64,000 nucleotides of DNA, taken from contig JAYMNP010000001.1 of the NCBI GenBank assembly GCA_036941025.1, positions 930,001 to 994,000 on the forward strand. The letters run 5' to 3'. Under the pieces are notes generated by a model that was not told where the DNA came from, did no database searches, and worked only from the letters and a program-made list of their open reading frames with translations. A program made the position numbers and the translations under genes. Positions 26,496 through 36,080 of the stretch are shown here, piece by piece. This DNA is from Lachnospiraceae bacterium JLR.KK002. GTDB lineage: Bacteria; Bacillota; Clostridia; Lachnospirales; Lachnospiraceae. Position 1 is the stretch's first letter, and every line of letters starts with the position of its first letter.

Positions 26496-27623
26496 ATGTA
26501 TAAACTGTTAAAACAGGAAGGCCGGGCCAAACGGGGAGAATTTCATACGGTACATGGGGTAATTCAGACTCCGGTATTTATGAATGTGGGTACGGTTGCG
26601 GCTATTAAGGGAGCGGTGTCCACCCAGGATTTACAGCAGATAAAGACACAGGTGCAGTTGTCCAATACCTACCATCTTCATGTACGTCCGGGAGATGAGG
26701 TGGTAAAGGAACTGGGGGGCCTGCATAAGTTTATGGTATGGGACAAACCCATTCTGACGGATTCCGGCGGATTTCAGGTGTTTTCTCTGGCAGGACTGCG
26801 GAAAATCAAAGAAGAAGGCGTGTATTTCAACTCCCATATTGATGGAAGGAAAATTTTCATGGGCCCGGAGGAGAGTATGCAGATTCAGTCCAATCTGGCC
26901 TCCACCATTGCCATGGCTTTTGATGAGTGTCCTTCCAGTGTGGCGGAACGTTCCTATGTGGAACATTCCGTGGCCAGAACCACCCGCTGGCTGAAACGCT
27001 GTAAAAAAGAGATGAGCCGGTTAAATGAAATGGAAACCACGATTAACCGGCAGCAGATGCTGTTCGGTATCAATCAGGGGGCAATTTTTGATGATATCCG
27101 TATCGAACATGCCAGACAGATTGCAGAACTGGATCTGGACGGATACGCCATCGGCGGGCTGGCAGTGGGAGAGAGCCATCAGGAGATGTACCATATTCTG
27201 GATGTGACGGTGTCTCATCTGCCTCTGGAAAAACCCACTTATCTGATGGGGGTGGGAACGCCCGCCAATATTCTGGAAGGAGTGGAGCGGGGCGTGGACT
27301 TTTTTGACTGCGTATACCCCAGCCGGAACGGGCGCCACGGCCACCTGTACACGAATCAGGGAAAAATGAACCTGTTCAACCGGAAATATGAAAGAGATTC
27401 CAGACCCATAGAGGAAGGCTGCCAGTGTCCGGCCTGCCGCCATTACAGCCGGGCTTATATCCGCCATCTTCTGAAAGCCAGGGAAATGCTGGGAATGCGG
27501 CTGTGCGTTCTCCATAATCTGTATTTTTATAATACCATGATGGAGGAAATACGGGAGGCGCTGGACCAGGGGCGGTTCCATTCTTATAAAGAGGAAAAAC
27601 TGTATGGAATGGGGCAAAAGTAA
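26496..27623 (+). CDS. tgt: Queuine tRNA-guanine ribosyltransferase
   Basis: 375-residue TIM-barrel enzyme that swaps guanine 34 for preQ1 (or queuine) in GUN-anticodon tRNAs. The substrate pocket shows DSGGFQVFSL with the catalytic Asp, and GGLAVGE. The zinc site is CQCPACRHYSRAYIRHLL followed by a histidine in LCVLHNL. The start is ATG 26496 after AAAGGAACGA. It is followed directly by a secreted cell-wall protein whose frame overlaps by 20 bp. No queuosine synthesis genes are in this window. Confidence 0.96.
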   Translation: MYKLLKQEGRAKRGEFHTVHGVIQTPVFMNVGTVAAIKGAVSTQDLQQIKTQVQLSNTYHLHVRPGDEVVKELGGLHKFMVWDKPILTDSGGFQVFSLAGLRKIKEEGVYFNSHIDGRKIFMGPEESMQIQSNLASTIAMAFDECPSSVAERSYVEHSVARTTRWLKRCKKEMSRLNEMETTINRQQMLFGINQGAIFDDIRIEHARQIAELDLDGYAIGGLAVGESHQEMYHILDVTVSHLPLEKPTYLMGVGTPANILEGVERGVDFFDCVYPSRNGRHGHLYTNQGKMNLFNRKYERDSRPIEEGCQCPACRHYSRAYIRHLLKAREMLGMRLCVLHNLYFYNTMMEEIREALDQGRFHSYKEEKLYGMGQK

Positions 27624-29235
27624 GGTTACGAAACTGGCAGTTCTGTTTATTTTGTCCGTATTCCTGCTGGAAGTGTGTTTTCCCCGGACAGTATCTGCCC
27701 AGGCAGCACCGGAAATACTGACAAAAAAGATTCAGACCATTACTGCCTCGGATTTGTCAGAAGAAATGGGAAGGCCGAACTTTTTTCTGGATGCAAAAAC
27801 GGACGGGAACGGCACATTAACCTACGCCAGCAGTAATACGGAGGTTGCCAGAATAAACGAGTTTACCGGAGAAGTGGAACTGACAGGAGTGGGGATGACA
27901 CAGATTGTAATCCATGCATCAGCTACGGAGGAATATGAAGAAGCCTTCCGGACAATTCAGCTAAGGGTAAAAAAGGGAGATGTGGAGCTGAAAGTACCGA
28001 AAATTTCTTACACAAAGACATACAAAGACAAAGCCTTTTTCCTGGGAGCATCTGCCAGAAGCACTGTCAGGTATAAAAGCAGCAATTCCGGAGTTGTAAA
28101 GGTGGACAGCCGGGGCAAAGTAACTGTGAAGGGCTGCGGCAAGGCAGTGATAACGGTTATGGCCGGGGATTCTGATTACAAATCTGCTTCCAGGAAAATT
28201 ACGGTAAAAGTTTTGCCGGGAAAGTCATTGCTGAAATCTGTGAGTAATAAAATTCCCGGACAGCTTAATATATCCTGGACCAGGCAGAAAGAAGCAGATG
28301 GGTATATGGTGGAATATGCCCCGGATAAGAAATTTAAAAAGCATGTGGGAAGAATCAGAATCGGGAAAAACAGCGTTACCAGAACCAACCTGAAAGGACT
28401 TACGGAAGGCAGGAAGTATTACATCAGAGTAAAAGCATATAAAATCATTAATCACAGAAAAGTTTATGGAAAAGCCAGTAAAGTTGTATCCAAAACGGTG
28501 AAAAAAGAACCGCTGCAGACCACAGCCCGGCCGGGAAAGCGGACACTGCTGAATTTGCTGCTCACTGCAAAAATACCTTTGGGCCATACCATGTATGTCT
28601 GGGGCGGAGGATGGAATGAATCAGATACAGGTGCAGGAGAAGAAGCGGTAAGTATTGGAGAAAGTCCCCGCTGGAGGGCATTTTATGAGTTGCAGGACAG
28701 TTCATACAATTACAGAAATACAAGATATCAGATTCATGACGGGCTGGACTGCTCCGGTTATGTGGGATGGGTGGTTTACAACGTAATGGAAACTGCCGAT
28801 GGAAGAGCCGGATATGTGGAAAAGGCCTCCGGTATGGCAGAAAGTTTTGCGATGAAAGGATTTGGTAGTTATACGCCTGCCCGTAATGTGACAGACTGGA
28901 AACCAGGAGATATTATGAGTATGAGCGGACATGTATGGATTTCACTGGGTATGTGTGAGGATGGCAGCGTGGTTCTGCTTCATGCAAGTCCGCCGGGAGT
29001 TCTCCTGTGCGGAACACGTCTTCCGGACGGAAGGAACAGCCGTGCCGCAGAACTGGCAGAATATTATATGCGTACTTATTATCCGGACTGGTATAAGAAA
29101 TTCCCGGACTGTACGAGACCTGCTTCCTATCTGACTGGTTCCGGACAAATGCGCTGGAATTCCGGTCTGCTTACGGATAAAGAGGGAATAAGGAAGCTGG
29201 GAGCGGAGGAAGTGTTAAAGAAAATTTTCCCATGA
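27604..29235 (+). CDS. Secreted protein with Ig-like (Big2) repeats, Fn3 domain and NlpC/P60 hydrolase domain
   Basis: 543 residues. A signal peptide (VTKLAVLFILSVFLLEVCF, cleavage near VSAQA) is followed by two Big2-like units (TYASSNTEVARINEFTGEVELTGVG and YKSSNSGVVKVDSRGKVTVKGCGKAVITV), a fibronectin type III domain (about residues 200-300, EADGYMVEYAPDKKF, LTEGRKYYIRVKAY), and a C-terminal NlpC/P60-like domain. That domain has the catalytic Cys in GLDCSGYVGW near residue 382 and a His in GHVWISLG. It probably cleaves cell-wall peptides outside the cell. The start overlaps the end of tgt. Confidence 0.85.
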   Translation: MEWGKSKVTKLAVLFILSVFLLEVCFPRTVSAQAAPEILTKKIQTITASDLSEEMGRPNFFLDAKTDGNGTLTYASSNTEVARINEFTGEVELTGVGMTQIVIHASATEEYEEAFRTIQLRVKKGDVELKVPKISYTKTYKDKAFFLGASARSTVRYKSSNSGVVKVDSRGKVTVKGCGKAVITVMAGDSDYKSASRKITVKVLPGKSLLKSVSNKIPGQLNISWTRQKEADGYMVEYAPDKKFKKHVGRIRIGKNSVTRTNLKGLTEGRKYYIRVKAYKIINHRKVYGKASKVVSKTVKKEPLQTTARPGKRTLLNLLLTAKIPLGHTMYVWGGGWNESDTGAGEEAVSIGESPRWRAFYELQDSSYNYRNTRYQIHDGLDCSGYVGWVVYNVMETADGRAGYVEKASGMAESFAMKGFGSYTPARNVTDWKPGDIMSMSGHVWISLGMCEDGSVVLLHASPPGVLLCGTRLPDGRNSRAAELAEYYMRTYYPDWYKKFPDCTRPASYLTGSGQMRWNSGLLTDKEGIRKLGAEEVLKKIFP

Positions 29236-29314
29236 TTAATCAGTGGTGTGATTCGTCATAGTATGAAAATATTGGCTATCTGTAAAAAATGAGGAAACTC
29301 AATGCAGAAATAGC

Positions 29315-29343
29315 TTGCTTTCGGTTCTCATTTTGTGTACAAT
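29315..29343 (+). promoter_or_regulatory. Sigma-A promoter for yajC
   Basis: TTGCTT (29315-29320) and TACAAT (29338-29343) with a 17-bp spacer, about 120 bp before the yajC start. Confidence 0.65.
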
Positions 29344-29461
29344 AATATAAATGCGTAAAATTTTGTCACAGAGAAAAGGCCTGTATCTGCACAGGCAAAG
29401 CAGAAAATATCCGGGAACAGGTTTACAGGTTCCGGGGCATGGACAATTAGGAGGAAAAGAA

Positions 29462-29779
29462 ATGTCTATTTTAGCTCAAACAGAGGCAGCGGCGGGATTT
29501 TCCATCATCTGGATTTTAGTTATGCTGGTAGCGCTTTATTTCATGATGATACGTCCGCAGCAGAAAGAGAACAAGAGAAAGAATGCAATGCTGGCTGAAC
29601 TGGCAGTGGGAGACACCGTACTGACCACCAGCGGTTTTTACGGAATGGTCATTGATATCACAGAGGATACTGTTATTATGGAGTTTGGAAACAATAAGAA
29701 CTGCCGTATTCCCATGCAGAAATCGGCTATTGCCATGGTGGAGAAGCCGGAAGACGCAGCGGAAAAAGAAAGTAAATAA
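29462..29779 (+). CDS. yajC: Preprotein translocase subunit YajC
   Basis: 105-residue single-pass membrane protein. The helix FSIIWILVMLVALYFMMI is followed by the family hallmark RPQQKENK, then a small domain with MLAELAVGDTVLTTSGFYG. YajC associates with SecDF at the translocon. ATG 29462 has AGGAGG upstream; the longer frame (from 29351) begins at the promoter and is rejected. No secD/secF follows here. Confidence 0.94.
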   Translation: MSILAQTEAAAGFSIIWILVMLVALYFMMIRPQQKENKRKNAMLAELAVGDTVLTTSGFYGMVIDITEDTVIMEFGNNKNCRIPMQKSAIAMVEKPEDAAEKESK

Positions 29780-29783
29780 GCAG

Positions 29784-29820
29784 AAAGCATTCTCAGGCGG
29801 GAGTCAGGGAATGCTTTTTT
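29784..29820 (+). terminator. Rho-independent terminator after yajC
   Basis: AAAGCATTC (29784-29792) pairs with GAATGCTTT (29809-29817), followed by TTT. Confidence 0.85.
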
Positions 29821-29821
29821 A

Positions 29822-30046
29822 TTAAAAATATGTGGTATCGGCGTTGCGATGAGTAATGCAGTACAGGCGGTCAAAGATGTTGCGGGTGATATCACACTTT
29901 CAAATGAGGAGGATAGCGTAGCAGTCTACCTGGAAAAATCGCCTTTTGATGTGCCGAATGAAAACTTTATGGCATATAAAATAAAAGAAACCGCATCCGA
30001 TATATGTGGAGTCGTAAAATATGCAAAAGAATTTGGTTTATCATGA
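29822..30046 (+). pseudogene. C-terminal remnant of a Cof-type HAD hydrolase
   Basis: The frame reads GIGVAMSNAVQAVKDVAGDITLSNEEDSVAVYLEK, which matches the last conserved motif of Cof/HAD-IIB phosphatases (GVAMGNAV..K..A...T.SN.EDGVA..LEK). Everything before it (about 200 residues, with the catalytic DxD) is absent: the segment begins directly after the yajC terminator. The tail after LEK (FDVPNENFMAY to EFGLS) is not Cof-like. A start at 29849 has no good ribosome-binding site. Most likely a decayed fragment. Confidence 0.65.
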
Positions 30047-30167
30047 ACCATATCAAAATATAATGAAACGGCCATTCAATTATAACTCCAGATTATAAAA
30101 GCTATGAAAAAGAAAAATATCTTTTCCAGTTGAAATCCAAGAATAAATATACTATAGTAGTATTGAT

Positions 30168-30182
30168 AATTTTTTGTCAATT
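30168..30182 (+). promoter_or_regulatory. Possible CodY box upstream of leuB
   Basis: AATTTTTTGTCAATT matches the CodY consensus AATTTTCWGAAAATT at 12 of 15 positions. It sits about 95 bp before leuB, an expected CodY target. A 6-bp inverted repeat (ATACTA/TAGTAT, 30149-30163) lies just before it. No T-box leader is visible. Confidence 0.35.
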
Positions 30183-30276
30183 AAAAGTCCGAATTCTGTC
30201 ACACAGGCTGAAAGGTCAGGGTTTCCATGTGCCGAAACGGACAGTTATTATAGAAATACAGGGAGGGACAGTGAGC

Positions 30277-31383
30277 ATGAATTACCGCATTGGAGTGATT
30301 TCCGGGGACGGAATCGGACCGGAAATCGTAAGAGAAGCAAGAAAAATACTGGATAAGGTGGGTGAGGTCTTCGGACACATATTTTCTTATGATGAAATAC
30401 TGATGGGAGGCGCGTCCATTGACGCCACAGGAGTGCCCCTGACAGAGGAAGCCATCGCACAGGCAAAGGCAGCGGACGCGGTGCTTATGGGTTCGATTGG
30501 AGGAAATACCAGCACTTCTCCCTGGTATCAGCTTCCGCCGGATTTAAGGCCGGAGGCAGGACTTTTGAAGCTGCGCAAATCCCTGAACCTTTTCGCCAAT
30601 TTAAGGCCGGCTTATCTGTATGAAGAACTGAAAGAAGCCTGTCCTCTGCGAGAAGATATTATCGGGGACGGATTTGATATGATGATTATGCGGGAGCTGA
30701 CCGGGGGCCTCTATTTTGGAAAACGGGTAACGGAAGAACGGGATGGCCTGATGACTGCAGAAGACACCCTTACATATAATGAAACGGAAATCCGCAGAAT
30801 TGCAAAGCGCGGATTTGATATTGCCATGAAGCGCAGGAAGAAAGTCACCAGTGTGGATAAGGCCAATGTGCTGGATTCCTCCAGACTCTGGCGGAAAATC
30901 GTGGAAGAAGTGGCGAAAGGATATCCGGAGGTGACGCTGGAACATATGCTGGTTGACAACTGCGCCATGCAGCTGGTAAAAGACCCGAAACAGTTTGATG
31001 TGATTTTGACAGAGAACATGTTTGGTGATATATTATCGGACGAGGCAAGTATGGTGACGGGTTCCATCGGAATGCTGTCCTCCGCAAGCCTGAATGATAC
31101 AAAATTCGGCCTGTATGAGCCCAGCGGCGGTTCCGCACCGGATATTGCCGGAAAAGGAATTGCAAATCCAATTGCAACCATCTTAAGCGCCGCAATGCTT
31201 CTGCGCTATTCGCTGGATCTGGATAAAGAGGCGGACGCAGTGGAGCTTGCAGTAAAACAGGTGCTGCGGGAAGGATATCGTACGATAGATATTATGCCTC
31301 AGGAAGAAGAGAAAAAGGTATCTGTAACTCAGGTGGGAACCGTGGAAATGGGAGACCTGATTGCAGAAAAGATTCGTAACTGA
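30277..31383 (+). CDS. leuB: 3-isopropylmalate dehydrogenase
   Basis: 368-residue NAD-dependent enzyme of leucine synthesis. [18 protein letters not shown] opens the protein. The substrate region [17 protein letters not shown], the catalytic Tyr segment [16 protein letters not shown] and the metal-binding [23 protein letters not shown] are all present. ATG 30277 has AGGGAGGG 9 bp upstream (a GTG 6 bp earlier is too close). leuA and leuCD are not nearby; ilvB follows after 14 bp. Confidence 0.96.
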   Translation: MNYRIGVISGDGIGPEIVREARKILDKVGEVFGHIFSYDEILMGGASIDATGVPLTEEAIAQAKAADAVLMGSIGGNTSTSPWYQLPPDLRPEAGLLKLRKSLNLFANLRPAYLYEELKEACPLREDIIGDGFDMMIMRELTGGLYFGKRVTEERDGLMTAEDTLTYNETEIRRIAKRGFDIAMKRRKKVTSVDKANVLDSSRLWRKIVEEVAKGYPEVTLEHMLVDNCAMQLVKDPKQFDVILTENMFGDILSDEASMVTGSIGMLSSASLNDTKFGLYEPSGGSAPDIAGKGIANPIATILSAAMLLRYSLDLDKEADAVELAVKQVLREGYRTIDIMPQEEEKKVSVTQVGTVEMGDLIAEKIRN

Positions 31384-31397
31384 CAGGAGGAAAGAAT

Positions 31398-33095
31398 ATG
31401 CAGCTGACAGGAGCGCAAATTGTTATTGAATGTCTGAAAGAGCAAGGTGTGGATACTGTCTTTGGCTATCCGGGAGGAGCCATTTTAAATGTATATGATG
31501 AATTATATAAGCACAGGGATGAGATAAAACACGTGCTGACTTCCCATGAACAGGGGGCCAGCCATGCGGCAGACGGGTATGCCCGTTCCACCGGAAAGGT
31601 TGGAGTCTGTCTGGCCACTTCCGGGCCGGGAGCTACCAATCTGGTTACAGGAATTGCCACCGCCTATATGGATTCTGTTCCCATGGTGGCCATTACCTGC
31701 AATGTGGGTGTATCCCTTTTGGGAAAAGACAGTTTTCAGGAAATTGATATTGCGGGAATCACAACTCCCATTACCAAGCATAATTTTATTGTAAAAGATG
31801 TGGGAAAACTGGCGGAAACCATACGGAGAGCCTTTCGGATTGCCCAGAAGGGCAGACCGGGGCCGGTACTGGTGGATATCCCCAAGGATGTGACGGCAAA
31901 TCAGACGGAGTTTCATCCCATCACCATAGAGCCGGAAAAACGCTGCTATGAGACTATTACGGAAGAAGCGCTGGAACAGGCAGTGGAAATGATTCGGAAA
32001 TCCGAAAAACCCTATTTCTTTGTGGGAGGCGGAGCCGTTATCTCGGAGGCCAGCCAGGAACTTATGGAGTTTGTGGAAAAAGTACAGGCTCCGGTAGCCG
32101 ATTCCCTGATGGGAAAAGGGGCTTTCGACGGAAATCACAGTCTCTATACCGGAATGCTGGGAATGCATGGAACCAAAACTTCCAATTACGGAGTCAGCGA
32201 ATGCGATTTGCTGATTGCGGTTGGGGTCCGGTTCAGCGACCGGGTAACGGGGAACGCGAAGAAATTTGCTCCCCATGCCAGAATCCTGCAGTTTGATGTG
32301 GATCCGGCAGAAATCAACAAAAATATCGTGACGGACGCCCATATTATCGGAGATATCAGGGAAATTCTTCTGCGCCTGAACCAGAGAGTGGAGCAGCAGA
32401 ATCATGAGGAATGGATTGGGAAGATCATGGAATATAAGGAAAAATATCCGCTGAGATACCATGATACGGGTCTGAGTGGCCCTTACCTTGTGGAAGAAAT
32501 TTACCGTCAGACAAAGGGAGACGCCATTATAGTGACGGAAGTGGGTCAGCACCAGATGTGGGCAGCCCAGTTCTATAAATATAAAAAGCCGCGTACACTG
32601 ATTACGTCGGGAGGCCTGGGTACCATGGGATACGGGCTGGGAGCAGCCATCGGAGTGCAGATGGCCAATCCCAAAAAGCAGGTAATTAACATTGCCGGAG
32701 ACGGATGTTTCCGTATGAATATGAATGAAATTGCCACAGCAGTACGCCAGAACCTGCCCCTGATTCAGGTGGTGGTCAACAATCATGTGCTGGGCATGGT
32801 TCGCCAGTGGCAGACTTTATTTTATGAACAGCATTATTCTGCAACTGTATTAAAAGACAGTGTGGATTTTGTAAAACTGGCAGAAGCCCTTGGAGCCAGA
32901 GGGATTCGTGCTTCCACCAGAGAGGAATTCAGCCAGGCATTTGCCCAGGCTCTGGAAAACAGCGGGCCGGTGGTAATTGACTGTATGATTGACAGTGATG
33001 ATAAAGTATGGCCTATGGTAGCGCCGGGAGCTGCCATCAGTGAGGTATTCAGCGAAGAAGATATGAAGGAGGAAAAAAATGAGCAGAGTTTATAA
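31398..33095 (+). CDS. ilvB: Acetolactate synthase, large (catalytic) subunit, biosynthetic type
   Basis: 565-residue ThDP enzyme making acetolactate or acetohydroxybutyrate for branched-chain amino acids. It opens LTGAQIVIECLKEQGVDTVFGYPGGAI with the ThDP-activating Glu region nearby (TSHEQGASHAADGYAR). The middle FAD-binding domain has MLGMHGTKTSNY, and the ThDP motif is GDGCFRMNMNEIATA near residue 434. The last 17 bp overlap serC. The regulatory subunit gene ilvN is not adjacent, which is unusual for a biosynthetic enzyme. Confidence 0.94.
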   Translation: MQLTGAQIVIECLKEQGVDTVFGYPGGAILNVYDELYKHRDEIKHVLTSHEQGASHAADGYARSTGKVGVCLATSGPGATNLVTGIATAYMDSVPMVAITCNVGVSLLGKDSFQEIDIAGITTPITKHNFIVKDVGKLAETIRRAFRIAQKGRPGPVLVDIPKDVTANQTEFHPITIEPEKRCYETITEEALEQAVEMIRKSEKPYFFVGGGAVISEASQELMEFVEKVQAPVADSLMGKGAFDGNHSLYTGMLGMHGTKTSNYGVSECDLLIAVGVRFSDRVTGNAKKFAPHARILQFDVDPAEINKNIVTDAHIIGDIREILLRLNQRVEQQNHEEWIGKIMEYKEKYPLRYHDTGLSGPYLVEEIYRQTKGDAIIVTEVGQHQMWAAQFYKYKKPRTLITSGGLGTMGYGLGAAIGVQMANPKKQVINIAGDGCFRMNMNEIATAVRQNLPLIQVVVNNHVLGMVRQWQTLFYEQHYSATVLKDSVDFVKLAEALGARGIRASTREEFSQAFAQALENSGPVVIDCMIDSDDKVWPMVAPGAAISEVFSEEDMKEEKNEQSL

Positions 33096-34158
33096 TTTTT
33101 CAGCAGGACCGGCTGTTTTGCCGGAGGAAGTTTTGCGCGAGGCAGCAGAGGAAATGCTGGATTACCAGGGAAGCGGCATGTCCGTGATGGAGATGAGCCA
33201 CCGCTCCAAAGTATATGACAATATTATCAAAACAGCAGAAGCAGACTTGCGGGAGCTGATGAAGATTCCCGATAATTATAAGGTGCTGTTTTTACAGGGA
33301 GGAGCTTCCCAGCAGTTTGCCATGATTCCCATGAATCTTATGAAGAATAAGAAAGCCGCTTACATTGTAACAGGCCAGTGGGCAAAAAAGGCATTTCAGG
33401 AAGGGCAGAATTACGGAGAGGCAGTAAAAGTGGCTTCCTCCGAGGATAAGACCTTTTCCTACATTCCGGACTGCTCCGATTTGGATATTCCGGAGGACGC
33501 AGACTATGTATATATCTGTGAAAACAATACCATTTACGGTACAAAATATAAGACGTTGCCCAATACCAAGGGGCATACTCTGGTAGCAGATGTGTCTTCC
33601 TGCTTCTTGTCCGAGCCGGTGGATGTGTCTGAATACGGAATTATTTACGGAGGCGTTCAGAAAAATATCGGGCCTGCCGGAGTGGTTATTGTGATTATCC
33701 GTGAAGACCTGATTACGGAAGATACCCTGCCGGGTACTCCGACCATGCTGAAATATAAGACCCATGCAGACGCAGAGTCCCTTTACAATACACCTCCTGC
33801 CTATGGCATTTATATCTGCGGAAAAGTATTCCGATGGCTGAAAAAGCAGGGCGGCCTTGAAGCCATGAAAGCACGCAACGAAGAGAAAGCGAAAATCCTT
33901 TACGATTTCCTGGATTCCAGCACCATGTTCAAAGGAACCGTGAGAAAAGAAGACCGTTCTCTGATGAACGTTCCTTTCGTAACAGGAGATAAGGATCTGG
34001 ATGCAAAATTTGTCAAAGAGGCAGAGGCAGCAGGATTTGTAAATCTGAAAGGCCACCGGACCGTAGGCGGTATGCGTGCCAGCATATACAATGCGATGCC
34101 AAAAGAAGGCGTGGAGAAGTTAGTGGCGTTTATGAAAAAATTTGAAGAGGAGAATTAA
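33079..34158 (+). CDS. serC: Phosphoserine aminotransferase
   Basis: 359-residue PLP enzyme converting 3-phosphohydroxypyruvate to phosphoserine. It starts RVYNFSAGPAVLPEEVLREA. FLQGGASQQFAMIPMN, the PLP-lysine segment IYGGVQKNIGPAG (near residue 196) and the C-terminal LKGHRTVGGMRASIYNAMP are all typical. It is coupled to ilvB upstream by overlap and is followed 1 bp later by serA, forming a serine-synthesis pair. serB is not present here. Confidence 0.96.
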   Translation: MSRVYNFSAGPAVLPEEVLREAAEEMLDYQGSGMSVMEMSHRSKVYDNIIKTAEADLRELMKIPDNYKVLFLQGGASQQFAMIPMNLMKNKKAAYIVTGQWAKKAFQEGQNYGEAVKVASSEDKTFSYIPDCSDLDIPEDADYVYICENNTIYGTKYKTLPNTKGHTLVADVSSCFLSEPVDVSEYGIIYGGVQKNIGPAGVVIVIIREDLITEDTLPGTPTMLKYKTHADAESLYNTPPAYGIYICGKVFRWLKKQGGLEAMKARNEEKAKILYDFLDSSTMFKGTVRKEDRSLMNVPFVTGDKDLDAKFVKEAEAAGFVNLKGHRTVGGMRASIYNAMPKEGVEKLVAFMKKFEEEN

Positions 34159-34159
34159 C

Positions 34160-35323
34160 ATGTTTCAGTATCATTGCTTAAATCCCATTGCAAACGTGGG
34201 CCTGGATTTGTTCGGCCAGGAATATAAAAAGACAGACGATATCAGCGAAGCCCAGGCAGTGCTGGTAAGAAGTGCGGCCATGCATGACATGGAGCTGCCA
34301 GAACAGCTCTGCGCAGTTGCCAGAGCCGGAGCCGGAGTGAATAACATTCCTCTGGAAAAATGCGCAGAACAGGGAATTGTCGTATTTAACACGCCGGGAG
34401 CCAATGCCAACGGCGTAAAAGAGCTGGTATTTGCAGGAATGCTGCTGGCTTCCCGCGATATTACCGGAGGAATCAACTGGGTATTGGAAAATCAGGATAG
34501 CGAGACCATCAGCAAAGATGTGGAAAAGGCTAAAAAAGCATTTGCAGGCTGTGAAATTGCCGGTAAAAAATTAGGCGTTATCGGCCTTGGAGCCATCGGT
34601 GTGAAAGTGGCAAATGCAGCCACCCATATGGGCATGGAAGTGTATGGATACGATCCTTTTATTTCGGTCAATGCCGCATGGAATCTGTCACGAAACGTAA
34701 AACATATCAATAACGTGGAAGACATTTATCAGGAATGTGATTATATTACCATCCATGTGCCCCTTCTGGATGACACCAGAAAAATGCTGAATAAAGAAGC
34801 ATTTGCAAAGATGAAAGAGGGCGTGGTAATTCTGAATTTTGCACGGGATCTTCTGGTGGATGAGGAAGATATCCTGGAAGCCATCAAAGAGGGAAAAGTG
34901 AAAAAATACGTGTCTGATTTCCCAAACAGCACCACTGCAGGAAAAGAAGGCTGTATTGTGATTCCCCATCTGGGCGCTTCTACAGAAGAATCCGAGGACA
35001 ACTGCGCGGTGATGGCGGTGGAAGAAGTTATGGATTATCTGGAAAACGGAAATATCCGCAATTCTGTGAACTTCCCCAGATGTGACATGGGTGTCTGTGC
35101 CGGAGCCGGACGTGTAGCCATTCTTCACAGAAATCAAAAGGGAATCATCGGAAAATACACCGCTGTAATGGGAGACAATAACATCAATATTTCCGACATG
35201 ACCAACAAGAGCCGGGGGAATTTCGCATATTCCCTTCTGGATATTGATTCCCCTGTTACGGAGGCGGCCATTGAACAGTTAGAGAAAATTGAGAGTGTGC
35301 TGAGAGTCAGAGTGATAAAATAA
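34160..35323 (+). CDS. serA: D-3-phosphoglycerate dehydrogenase with ACT domain
   Basis: 387-residue NAD-dependent dehydrogenase, the first step of serine synthesis. The NAD fold shows LGVIGLGAIGVKVA; catalytic Arg, Glu and His regions are present (LNFARDLLVDEEDI, and PHLGASTEESEDN). A short C-terminal ACT domain (about residues 315-387, VMGDNNINISDM) may sense serine. ATG 34160 is chosen for GAGGAG 6 bp upstream; the earlier in-frame start at 34142 lies inside serC. Ends the leuB-ilvB-serC-serA operon. Confidence 0.94.
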   Translation: MFQYHCLNPIANVGLDLFGQEYKKTDDISEAQAVLVRSAAMHDMELPEQLCAVARAGAGVNNIPLEKCAEQGIVVFNTPGANANGVKELVFAGMLLASRDITGGINWVLENQDSETISKDVEKAKKAFAGCEIAGKKLGVIGLGAIGVKVANAATHMGMEVYGYDPFISVNAAWNLSRNVKHINNVEDIYQECDYITIHVPLLDDTRKMLNKEAFAKMKEGVVILNFARDLLVDEEDILEAIKEGKVKKYVSDFPNSTTAGKEGCIVIPHLGASTEESEDNCAVMAVEEVMDYLENGNIRNSVNFPRCDMGVCAGAGRVAILHRNQKGIIGKYTAVMGDNNINISDMTNKSRGNFAYSLLDIDSPVTEAAIEQLEKIESVLRVRVIK

Positions 35324-35326
35324 GGG

Positions 35327-35374
35327 AAAGCTGTTATGTCAGTTGGTTGAAAAATCATAGATATAACAGCTTTT
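35327..35374 (+). terminator. Rho-independent terminator after serA
   Basis: AAAGCTGTTAT (35327-35337) pairs with ATAACAGCTTT (35363-35373), with a T-rich tail. It closes the amino-acid operon and marks the last clear host position before the island. Confidence 0.85.
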
Positions 35375-35395
35375 ATTTATACAGGAGAAAAAAAC

Positions 35396-35998
35396 ATGAC
35401 GAATGCATATGGATATATTCGTGTCAGCAGTCGTGACCAAAATGAAGACAGGCAGAGGATTGCTTTACAGGAATTGCCCGTTCCGGTGAAAAATATTTTT
35501 GTGGACAAACAGTCAGGAAAAGATTTTGGTCGTTCTTCTTACAGGCGTATGTTAGAATGTATGAAACAGGGGGATGTGCTTTATGTCAGCAGTATAGACC
35601 GGCTGGGTCGTAATTACAGAGAAATACTGGAACAGTGGAGGCTGCTTACAAAGGAGAAAGAAATTGACATTGTGGTACTGGATATGCTGCTTTTAGACAC
35701 CCGGAAATACAAAGATCTGATGGGAACATTTTTAAGCGATATTGTTCTGCAGGTACTGTCTTTTGCAGCAGAAAATGAGCGGATAAATATTTGCCAGCGC
35801 CAGGCAGAAGGAATTGCGGCAGCGAAAGCAAGAGGAGTCAGATTCGGGCGTCCGGCGCTTCCGTATCCGGATAATTTTCAGAACATATATTATGCCTGGC
35901 GGGAAAAAAAGATAACGCTCCGGCAGGCAGCAGAAGCATGTGGAATGCCTGTTGGAACATTTTATGGAAAAGCCAGGAAATTTGAAAATCCTGTTTAA
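35396..35998 (+). CDS. Serine recombinase (resolvase/invertase family)
   Basis: 200-residue member of the small serine recombinases. The catalytic Ser lies in YGYIRVSSRDQNEDRQ, with the later YVSSIDRLGRNYREI arginine motif and the long helix ENERINICQRQAEGIAAAKARGVRFGRP. A C-terminal helix-turn-helix (ITLRQAAEACGMPVGTFYGKA) binds the crossover site. At this size it is a resolvase or DNA invertase rather than a large integrase. AGGAG precedes the ATG at 35396. Which DNA it acts on is not visible; it borders the accessory island. Confidence 0.9.
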   Translation: MTNAYGYIRVSSRDQNEDRQRIALQELPVPVKNIFVDKQSGKDFGRSSYRRMLECMKQGDVLYVSSIDRLGRNYREILEQWRLLTKEKEIDIVVLDMLLLDTRKYKDLMGTFLSDIVLQVLSFAAENERINICQRQAEGIAAAKARGVRFGRPALPYPDNFQNIYYAWREKKITLRQAAEACGMPVGTFYGKARKFENPV

Positions 35999-36030
35999 AT
36001 GCAGTAATCTTCCTGGCACCTTGCTTATAA

Positions 36031-36080
36031 AAAAGCAGAAAAAATTTGTAAATGTGTACTTTTTTAAATTTTTCTGCTTT
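36031..36080. terminator. Long stem-loop after the recombinase, probably a bidirectional terminator
   Basis: AAAGCAGAAAAAATTT on the left pairs with AAATTTTTCTGCTTT (36066-36080), one bulge. The T-run is better on the minus strand. Confidence 0.55.

Noticed and set aside
30047..30270. T-box or other riboswitch upstream of leuB
   Set aside because: No T-box sequence (AGGGTGGNACCGCG-like) or antiterminator/terminator pair is visible.
31503..32786. 427-codon open frame on the minus strand
   Set aside because: Opposite ilvB, no motifs, no start signal.
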